A DNA stretch of 35,556 nt, from IMG/VR virus record IMGVR_UViG_3300030116_003153, positions 1-35,556 of that record. The stretch is one strand, 5' to 3'. Source of the DNA: a virus. Below are positions 29,432 through 35,556 of this stretch, one piece after another (the stretch's first letter is position 1; the number at the start of each line of letters is the position of its first letter). The notes under the pieces are model-generated. The model searched no databases, had not been told where the DNA came from, and saw nothing but the letters and a program-made list of their open reading frames with translations. The position numbers and the translations under genes were made by a program.

Positions 29432-32400
29432 ATGGTAATAAAAGCAAAGATAGTAAAGCCTATTGTTGAGGCAACAAAGGCTGTTGACGAGGTTGCAAAG
29501 TCTGCACTTGGACCTGCATATAAAGAGGCTATAGAAAAAGCACCTGCGGTCAAAGAAGCTGTAGAAACTGAACGTCAGGCTATAGAAGAAACGGTAGCTG
29601 CTGAAATAATAAAAAAAACAGAAGAACAAGTACAGCCACAAATAGAGCCAGAAGTTACACCTACTGCTGAACCAGAGACTGTCCCGTCACCAGTTGTTAA
29701 TCCTAGGGAAGAAACTAAAATTGACGAAATCAGTGCAGAACCTGTAGCGTCACAAACATCATTAGAACCTGCACCAACAATAGTTGCAGATATAAAAAAA
29801 CAAGTTGAAGCTGCAGCAAATCAACCAAAAGTAATTTCTCAAATGCAATTTGATAGTGCAAAAGAGTTAGATACTTTTTTACAAAAAAATGCTGGTATTA
29901 ATATTAACAAGCCAGGACCTGTATCAAATGTAGAAACAGATCGTGAAGCTGTAAAAATGTTAGCTGATGGTATGGATGTTCCTGCCACTGTTTTAGCACA
30001 AAACGGTATATTAAATGCAGCACAGGTAAGAGCTGCTGCTGAAATAATGAAAGCTATACAGGATGAAAATTATCGTTTGTCACTGTTATTAGAAGATCCA
30101 GCAAAACGTACACCTGCTTTAGAATTGCAACTACGTGAAGGCTTAATGAAAGAAGCAGCTATCCGTAATTATTTTATGGGAGCAAGATCAGAAGTTGGTC
30201 GTACTTTACAAATATTTAAACAACTGAAAAAAACTTTAGAAGCAGATACTTCTTTATATACGAGCAACCGTATAGGACAAGAGTTTGGTGGTGAAACTGG
30301 CAACATAAGCAAAGGCTATATCAATGCTTACAACAACTCTAAAACACAGCCAGGCAATCGTTTTGCAGAAACACAAAAATTTGCTGAGGCATCTTATGGG
30401 CAAAGATTGTGGGCAGGTTTTAAAACAGTTTACTATGCCTCAATGTTGTCAAACCCTGCTACGCAGATGGTTAACTTACTAGGTAATCTTGGCTTTCAAA
30501 GTATATCACCCATTGAATACACTATTGCTGGTTTGATAAATACAATAGAAAAAAAAACATTAGGACAAGTTAATAATCTTTTAGCACTAACTAACATGCC
30601 TGGTAAAAAATTAATTGGTGGCATGTTAAAAGAAATGGAAGGTAGCATACAAGCTCGTGAAGGAGCTACACGTTTGTACGGTATGGTATCAGCAATACCA
30701 GCAGCTTTTCGTGTAGCGTATCATGCTATGAAAACTGGTGAACGTTCAGGTTCTGGCAGAAGTAGAATAGGTTTAGATGAATCTGAATTCATTATGAGGC
30801 CACCAGTACAAAAAAGTGAAATGGATGCTTTTACTGGTGATAAATTATTACCAGAACGTGTCAAAGGTTTACCTGGCAGTAATGTTGTTTCTATGATTAT
30901 AGATGCTATCGGCAAGGTTTTAAATATTCCTGGTATGGGATTATTAGGAGGAGATGAATTTTTTAAAACAATAGCTCGTCATGCTGAACTGCATAGTTTG
31001 GCAGCACGAGAAATGTCAAATGTTTTAGAACAAGGTGGATCAAAAGAACAAGCTATAGAAAAAGCAGCTTTTGTTTTAGCAAACCCAAATGCAAAATTTG
31101 ATAAAGATTTAGACGAAGCTGCAGATTTTTTTACATTTCAATCTATGCTTGATCCTGCAGGTCAATCAACAAAGGGAATACAACGCATACCTGGCATGAT
31201 TTTAGTTGTGCCATTTTTTGACACTATTTGGAACATAATGAAAGTAACTGGTACTTATACTCCAGGAGTAAATTTAGTACCGTTAGCAATAGAAGAAAGT
31301 AAATTTTTAAAAGATTCACTTATATCTGCATACCCTGAATACTATGCAAGTTGGCAACGATCAAAAAGAGATCCTGAACAATTAGGTAAACTAAAAGCAA
31401 GAGTGTTAATGAGTTCAGCTGTTGGTTTGATGGTTTGGCACATGTTAGAAGATGGTCACATGATAGGAGCTGCACCGAGAGATCCTGCAGAACGAACAGC
31501 TTTTTATGACGCTGGTAAAAAACCATTTTCTTTTGTATTCAAAGATGGTGATTGGGAAGGACCAAAGTTTGATGAAAATGGTGTGCCTAATGGACCACTT
31601 GTTTATAGAAGTTTTGCACGAATAGAACCGTTTTCAGGAGCATTAGGTATTACTGCTGCTGCTTGGGAAAATATAGTTTACTACAGCAAACAAGATCCTA
31701 GTGGGTACATGGTTAAATATATACCGATGGCTTATGCTGCTGCAGTGCAAGAGTACGCTACGGATCAACCGTTTTTAAAAGGTATTGCAACGTTGTCTAA
31801 TTTATTTACTGGACCGCCACGCACACGTTATCAAGATGATCCTGTATCTATTTTTGATAGAGACTTTGGTGAGATTATTGGTAATCCTATAAATGCAATT
31901 ATGGGAGCAGGTGTAACTAAAAGTATATTAAATTCACTTGACCCAGAATTAAAAGTTTCTGATCCTGATTATGATCAAGATTTAGAAATTTGGTCAGAGC
32001 CTCCTAGTGCTGAAAATAATTTTCAGGGTACATTAAATCCTGAGTTTGGTAAATTTAATCCAAACAGTGCTTACAATCAGTTTGATCGTATAATATTTAA
32101 TGCATTTAAAGTTTATAATAAGGATGTGCCAAAACGTATAGATTTATTTGGTAAAACAATAACTAAAGATAGCTACCGTGGTAAATGGAATAACGTACGA
32201 AATGTTTTATTACCAATGCCTATTTATGATGCTGAACAACCTGATCCTGTTAGATTAGAATTGTTGAGACTACATGCAACTATTGGTTGGAATGGAATGG
32301 TAACTGATAAAAATGCAACGTTGTTTAGCACGATACGTTTAAATCAATCACAAACAATTAATTTTTATAGCATGCAAGCCAACAACAATGGAGAGCTGGC

Positions 32401-32776
32401 ACAGTTTGGTTTGACTATGCCATTAGAAGATTATTTAGGTATGGTGATGAATAGCTTGTCTTATCAAGAGCCTCTAGCCTCTAAATCGTTTGAGGCCTGG
32501 CAGCCTAATTTTAATTATAGAAATGAGGTTGCATCTGCTCCTGATGAATACCGAAAATATGTTTTAGAAACAGCTTTATTAAAATATAAAAAAGCTGCAC
32601 AAATAGCTTTTTATCAAAACGAAGTTTTCAATGGAAGTGAATTAGCAAAAGCATTACAGGAGTATGCTATGGTTTCACAATTTAACTTTCCTACTTACAC
32701 AAAAGATGATGGAACAGAAGTAAGTAAAAATTTTACAAAACAAATTAATGCATTTGAAAGGGATATAAACAGATGA
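29432..32776 (+). CDS. Giant internal virion/ejection protein (gp16-like position)
   Basis: 1114 aa. The first 130 residues are Glu/Pro/Ala-rich and likely flexible. A helical block follows (REGLMKEAAIRNYFMGARSE, then VGRTLQIFKQLKKTL), then FKTVYYASMLSNPATQMVNL and LGNLGF, and later long helical stretches with several hydrophobic segments (around GLLGGDEFF and LMVWHMLEDGHMIGA). The pattern fits internal core proteins of marine podoviruses that enter the cell with DNA. No catalytic motif was found. The end overlaps the fibre gene by 4 nt (ATGA). Confidence 0.72.
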   Translation: MVIKAKIVKPIVEATKAVDEVAKSALGPAYKEAIEKAPAVKEAVETERQAIEETVAAEIIKKTEEQVQPQIEPEVTPTAEPETVPSPVVNPREETKIDEISAEPVASQTSLEPAPTIVADIKKQVEAAANQPKVISQMQFDSAKELDTFLQKNAGININKPGPVSNVETDREAVKMLADGMDVPATVLAQNGILNAAQVRAAAEIMKAIQDENYRLSLLLEDPAKRTPALELQLREGLMKEAAIRNYFMGARSEVGRTLQIFKQLKKTLEADTSLYTSNRIGQEFGGETGNISKGYINAYNNSKTQPGNRFAETQKFAEASYGQRLWAGFKTVYYASMLSNPATQMVNLLGNLGFQSISPIEYTIAGLINTIEKKTLGQVNNLLALTNMPGKKLIGGMLKEMEGSIQAREGATRLYGMVSAIPAAFRVAYHAMKTGERSGSGRSRIGLDESEFIMRPPVQKSEMDAFTGDKLLPERVKGLPGSNVVSMIIDAIGKVLNIPGMGLLGGDEFFKTIARHAELHSLAAREMSNVLEQGGSKEQAIEKAAFVLANPNAKFDKDLDEAADFFTFQSMLDPAGQSTKGIQRIPGMILVVPFFDTIWNIMKVTGTYTPGVNLVPLAIEESKFLKDSLISAYPEYYASWQRSKRDPEQLGKLKARVLMSSAVGLMVWHMLEDGHMIGAAPRDPAERTAFYDAGKKPFSFVFKDGDWEGPKFDENGVPNGPLVYRSFARIEPFSGALGITAAAWENIVYYSKQDPSGYMVKYIPMAYAAAVQEYATDQPFLKGIATLSNLFTGPPRTRYQDDPVSIFDRDFGEIIGNPINAIMGAGVTKSILNSLDPELKVSDPDYDQDLEIWSEPPSAENNFQGTLNPEFGKFNPNSAYNQFDRIIFNAFKVYNKDVPKRIDLFGKTITKDSYRGKWNNVRNVLLPMPIYDAEQPDPVRLELLRLHATIGWNGMVTDKNATLFSTIRLNQSQTINFYSMQANNNGELAQFGLTMPLEDYLGMVMNSLSYQEPLASKSFEAWQPNFNYRNEVASAPDEYRKYVLETALLKYKKAAQIAFYQNEVFNGSELAKALQEYAMVSQFNFPTYTKDDGTEVSKNFTKQINAFERDINR

Positions 32777-34602
32777 CAATAAGCACAACTACAGTATCAC
32801 AAAGTTATAGTGGAGATGGCAGCACTACTGCATTTACGTATTCATTTCCTATAAACTCTACATCAGAAATAAAAGTTATTGAACGTTCTGCATTAGGTAC
32901 TGAAACTGTAAAAAGTGAAGGCACAGGTTCTACTAATTATGGTATCGTAGATAACGGAGCATCAGGCGGTACTGTAACTATGGTTACTGCTCCTGCTTCT
33001 GGCACAACTTTAGTTCTTATTCGTGATACTAGCCTTACACAAGGCACTGACTATGTAGAAAATGATCCCTTCCCTGCTGAGTCACACGAGTCTGCATTAG
33101 ACAAAGTGCAAATGCAAATACAAGAGATTCAAGAAGAAGTTGATCGTAGTATAAAATTGTCTCGTACAAATACGATGACTTCAACACAGTTTACTGAAAA
33201 TGCTGCAAGTCGTGCATCTAAGGTTTTATCTTTTGACAGCTCAGGTGAGTTGTCAGTTACAAATGAATTAGGTAATTTTAGAGGTAACTGGGCTACATCA
33301 ACAGCCTTTGTGTTGCGTGATATTGTTGTGCAAAATTCAACATCCGATGGCACAACTTATAAAAACGTTTACATTTGTACCACAGCTCACACAAGCACAG
33401 GTTCATACCTTACACAAAATGATACATCTAACTGGGGTCTTTTAGTAGAAGTAGCTGCCTTTGATACCCTAGCTGAATTAGGTGATACAAACATTTCAAG
33501 TTTGTCGTCTGGTCATGTTCTTGTTTACGATGGCACAGATACCTTTGACAACGTAGCCATTAGTGGTGATGCAACTCTTGCTGCAAACGGAGCATTAACG
33601 ATTGCTAGTGGTGCTGTTGAAACTTCAATGATTGCAGCTGATGCTATCACAGGAGCTAAGATTGCAGATGATGCAATAAATTCTGAACACTATACAGACG
33701 GTAGTATTGATACAGCTCATATTGCTGACTTAAATGTAACTACAGCAAAGATTGCAGCTGATGCTATTACATCAGCAAAAATTGCTGATGACGCAATCAA
33801 CAGTGAACATTATACAGACGGGTCAATAGATACGGCCCACATAGCTGATTTACAAGTGACTACAGCTAAAATAGCTGCTGACGCAATCACCGGTGCAAAG
33901 ATAGCTGATGATGCCATAAATAGTGAACATTATACTGATGGCTCAATCGACACAGCTCATATTGCAGACTCACAAGTCACAACAGCAAAGATTGCAGCTG
34001 ATGCAATAACTGGAGCAAAGATAGCTGACGATGCTATTAATAGTGAGCATTATACTGATGGTAGTATTGATACAGCACATATTGCAGATGACCAAGTTAC
34101 CCAAGCCAAAATTGCAGACGATGCCGTTGGTGCTGACCAGTTAGCAGCCAGTGCTGTTGTTACAGCATCTATAGTAGATGATAATGTTACTCAGGCAAAA
34201 ATTGCAGATGATGCAGTTGGTGCAGATCAACTAGCAGCAAGTGCTGTAGTTACTGCTTCTATTGTTGACGATGCAGTCACTCAAGCCAAGATAGCAGATG
34301 ATGCAGTTGGTGCAGATCAATTAGCTGCTAATGCAGTTGTCAATGCAAGTGTAGCGTCTGGTGCTGCAATAGCTGACAGTAAGTTAGCAACAATATCTAC
34401 TGCAGACAAAGTAAGTATAGCAGCTCTTGATATAGATGGAGCAACAGAATTAGGTGCTGACATTGTAGATGCAGACGTATTTATAATTGACGATGGTGCA
34501 GGAGGCACAAATAGAAAAGTCCTGGCATCAAGAATTAAATCATACGCAGCAAGCAGCGGAGCTACAGCAGGCTTTGCAGTTGCTATGGCAATAGCTTTAT
34601 AA
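32773..34602 (+). CDS. Tail fibre protein with T7 gp17-like N-terminus and tandem repeats
   Basis: 609 aa. Residues 1-140 match the T7 tail-fibre N-terminal domain (PF03906) that docks on the tail: SYSGDGSTTAFTYSFPINST, DTSLTQGTDYVENDPFPAES and ESALDKVQMQIQEIQEEVDR. After a linker, residues about 288-447 are four 40-aa repeats (AADAITGAKIADDAINSEHY, TDGSIDTAHIAD...), and 448-527 are 30-aa repeats (DDAVGADQLAASAVVTASIV...). These likely form a long trimeric shaft. No receptor-binding tip is evident here, so tip proteins from following genes may attach to it. Confidence 0.9.
   Translation: MTISTTTVSQSYSGDGSTTAFTYSFPINSTSEIKVIERSALGTETVKSEGTGSTNYGIVDNGASGGTVTMVTAPASGTTLVLIRDTSLTQGTDYVENDPFPAESHESALDKVQMQIQEIQEEVDRSIKLSRTNTMTSTQFTENAASRASKVLSFDSSGELSVTNELGNFRGNWATSTAFVLRDIVVQNSTSDGTTYKNVYICTTAHTSTGSYLTQNDTSNWGLLVEVAAFDTLAELGDTNISSLSSGHVLVYDGTDTFDNVAISGDATLAANGALTIASGAVETSMIAADAITGAKIADDAINSEHYTDGSIDTAHIADLNVTTAKIAADAITSAKIADDAINSEHYTDGSIDTAHIADLQVTTAKIAADAITGAKIADDAINSEHYTDGSIDTAHIADSQVTTAKIAADAITGAKIADDAINSEHYTDGSIDTAHIADDQVTQAKIADDAVGADQLAASAVVTASIVDDNVTQAKIADDAVGADQLAASAVVTASIVDDAVTQAKIADDAVGADQLAANAVVNASVASGAAIADSKLATISTADKVSIAALDIDGATELGADIVDADVFIIDDGAGGTNRKVLASRIKSYAASSGATAGFAVAMAIAL
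33634..34113 (+). repeat. Four 120-bp tandem repeats in fibre gene
   Basis: Four in-frame units of 40 codons start at 33634, 33754, 33874 and 33994. The protein is nearly identical between units, but codons differ widely, for example Ser in NSEHY is TCT in unit 1 and AGT in later units. The last unit ends ADDQVTQAKI and leads into the next repeat set. Confidence 0.9.
34114..34353 (+). repeat. 90-bp tandem repeats in fibre gene
   Basis: Two full units of 30 codons (34114-34203 and 34204-34293) and a partial third (34294-34353) encode DDAVGADQLAASAVVTASIV and DDNVTQAKIA. They share the QAKIADDA word with the 120-bp set, so both may come from one ancestral unit. Confidence 0.88.
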
Positions 34603-34611
34603 GGAGGGCAA

Positions 34612-34944
34612 ATGGCACAAGACTTTGAATCAAATGGGGCAAGAATTACAAACTCTGCCACAACCATATTTACAGCTGATAGTGATGATGCTGTTGTAGG
34701 TTTACGGTTTGCAAACATTTTAACAACCACAGATACACTTGACGTGTTTATTACGGATGCTGGTGACAGTAACAACGCCAGGTATCTAATCAAAGGTGTA
34801 AGCGTACCTGCTTCATCATCTATAGAAGTAGTACAAGGTGGTTCTAAAATTGTAATGCAAAACGGTGATGTTTTAAAAGCTCAAAGTGGCACAGCTAATG
34901 GTTTTGACTGTTGGGTGAGCCGAGTAGACTCAATTAGTACATAA
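34612..34944 (+). CDS. Small structural protein, unknown
   Basis: 110 aa, beta-rich: MAQDFESNGARITNSATTIF, AVVGLRFANILTTTDTLDVF and SVPASSSIEVVQGGSKIVMQ. AAGGAGGG precedes ATG 34612. Position between fibre genes and composition suggest a tail or head-fibre accessory protein, similar in style to small beta-sandwich virion proteins of marine phages. No firm family. Confidence 0.55.
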   Translation: MAQDFESNGARITNSATTIFTADSDDAVVGLRFANILTTTDTLDVFITDAGDSNNARYLIKGVSVPASSSIEVVQGGSKIVMQNGDVLKAQSGTANGFDCWVSRVDSIST

Positions 34945-34953
34945 GGAGATATT

Positions 34954-35130
34954 ATGGCACAACAAGAAGTAGGAGGCCCACTATTTGTAGGATCAGGGCC
35001 TGCATCAGAACAGATACCTGAACACGATGCTACAATAGATGAAAATCAAGTAGTAGGTCATGCGGTATTAGCAGGGCCAATAACATTTAACGCAGTGGTC
35101 ACGGTCACTGGCGTAGTGGTGGTGATGTAA
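34954..35130 (+). CDS. 58-aa small structural protein
   Basis: Short frame with AAGGAG 5 nt before ATG 34954 and a stop overlapping the next ATG (TAATG). MAQQEVGGPLFVGSGPASEQ is followed by HAVLAGPITFNAVVTVTGVV, whose end resembles the beta-strand motif 'AGPITINGTVTVTGTVTVI' seen in fibre-associated proteins. The first residues (MAQ) recall the previous gene. A fibre or tail decoration role is inferred. Confidence 0.6.
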   Translation: MAQQEVGGPLFVGSGPASEQIPEHDATIDENQVVGHAVLAGPITFNAVVTVTGVVVVM

Positions 35131-35556
35131 TGGCAGGAGTACAAATAGACGGAGTCAATAACAAGATTGATTTTGATGATGATCAAGATACATCAATTTC
35201 AAGCTCGACTGATGATACCTTAATTGTAGAGGTGGGCGGTGCTACAAAAGCAACAATAACAGGTTCACAAGCTAAGTTTACACAAACAGGTGACACTGAT
35301 GTATTTATGATTGAAAGCACTTCTGCTACAGCAGAAACATCTCCAGATTTAGTTTTATATAGAAACTCTAGTAGCCCTGCTGATGATGATACAGGAGGCA
35401 ATATAATATTTAGAGGTCGTAATGATAATTCACAAGATGTTGAGTATGCTTCAATCACAGGTGCAATGCCTGATGTTTCAGATGGTTCAGAAGATGGTAA
35501 AGTAGAATTTGCAGTGATGACTGCAGGAACATCAAGAGAGTATATGAAATTTCATG
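35130..35556 (+). CDS. Tail fibre/appendage protein, 5' part (cut by window end)
   Basis: 142 codons plus one base are visible, open at the window end. MAGVQIDGVNNKIDFDDDQD starts the protein; PDLVLYRNSSSPADDD, GGNIIFRGRNDN and MPDVSDGSEDG match the middle of the S74 fibre at 539-1681 (LNLYRNSASPADSD, VSDGAETG), so the two are paralogous there. The final G joins the TT at window start as a Val codon, giving EYMKFHV then NANGADYAEFF, a peptidase G2-like end. The combined protein would be 322 aa. Confidence 0.8.
   Translation, partial: MAGVQIDGVNNKIDFDDDQDTSISSSTDDTLIVEVGGATKATITGSQAKFTQTGDTDVFMIESTSATAETSPDLVLYRNSSSPADDDTGGNIIFRGRNDNSQDVEYASITGAMPDVSDGSEDGKVEFAVMTAGTSREYMKFH

Noticed and set aside
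33634-34353. Tandem repeats considered as a CRISPR array or DNA-level satellite
   Set aside because: They are in-frame codon repeats of 120 and 90 bp inside a fibre gene, with no spacers and with synonymous divergence.
34317-34793. Minus-strand frame of 158 codons in the fibre 3' region
   Set aside because: Antisense to the repeat fibre and the following small gene, with composition explained by their Asp/Ala/Thr codons.

Overview
The window reads as a nearly complete genome of a small, A+T-rich, marine-type podovirus with a T7-like virion. It most resembles the integrase-carrying podoviruses known from marine alphaproteobacteria such as SAR11. That host guess rests on low G+C, gene order and familiar small marine-phage families (DUF6321, HGG-motif, Bbp19-like and DUF6378 proteins); no host sequence is present to prove it. 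The two window ends fit one reading frame: the gene starting at 35130 is cut after the first base of a codon, and the window opens with the two remaining bases followed by an open frame to 542. The map is therefore probably circular or circularly permuted and was linearised inside a tail-fibre gene.

Layout. (1) 1-2575: tail-fibre or receptor-binding genes with exchangeable C-terminal modules (peptidase G2-like, peptidase S74, C1q-like) plus a small XkdW-like protein. (2) 2579-4650: lysis region with an XhlA-like membrane protein, a small PD-(D/E)XK nuclease, an M15 endolysin, a three-TM holin-like protein and three small accessory proteins. (3) 4651-6244: a non-coding stretch with direct repeats, a complete tRNA-Asp(GTC) and a tyrosine integrase, probably the attachment-integration module. 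(4) 6153-9075, leftward: exonuclease, Sak3/DUF1071 annealing protein, a small protein with an SSB-like tail, DUF6378, a LexA-type winged helix, a TSCPD-like protein and a zinc-finger protein. (5) 9076-9332: divergent control region with a good leftward sigma-70-type promoter and several repeats. (6) 9333-11364, rightward: Cro-like regulator, a small unknown, a PD-(D/E)XK protein, a 56-aa membrane protein, an HTH_36 replication-initiator-like protein and a DUF6362-like regulator. (7) 11415-15474: HGG-motif protein, small terminase, a structured non-coding stretch, large terminase, then seven small proteins, five of which end in TLLG or TLMG. (8) 15476-19750: portal, Bbp19-like protein, 35-aa TM peptide, scaffold, major capsid protein and a probable decoration protein, followed by a terminator. 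(9) 19807-32776: tail tubular proteins A and B, a gp13-like GNAT-fold protein and four internal/ejection proteins including two giants of 1226 and 1114 aa. (10) 32773-35556: T7 gp17-like fibre with tandem repeats, two small structural proteins and the 5' part of the fibre gene cut by the window end.

No phage RNA polymerase, DNA polymerase, primase or helicase is visible, so transcription and replication must depend on the host. Control resembles a lambdoid phage: divergent promoters, Cro-like and LexA-like DNA-binding proteins, and a leftward recombination operon, joined to a T7-type particle. The least explained features are the family of small proteins with a shared C-terminal TL(L/M)G, the structured DNA between the terminase genes, and an ejection protein carrying a domain seen in polyvalent proteins of mobile elements.
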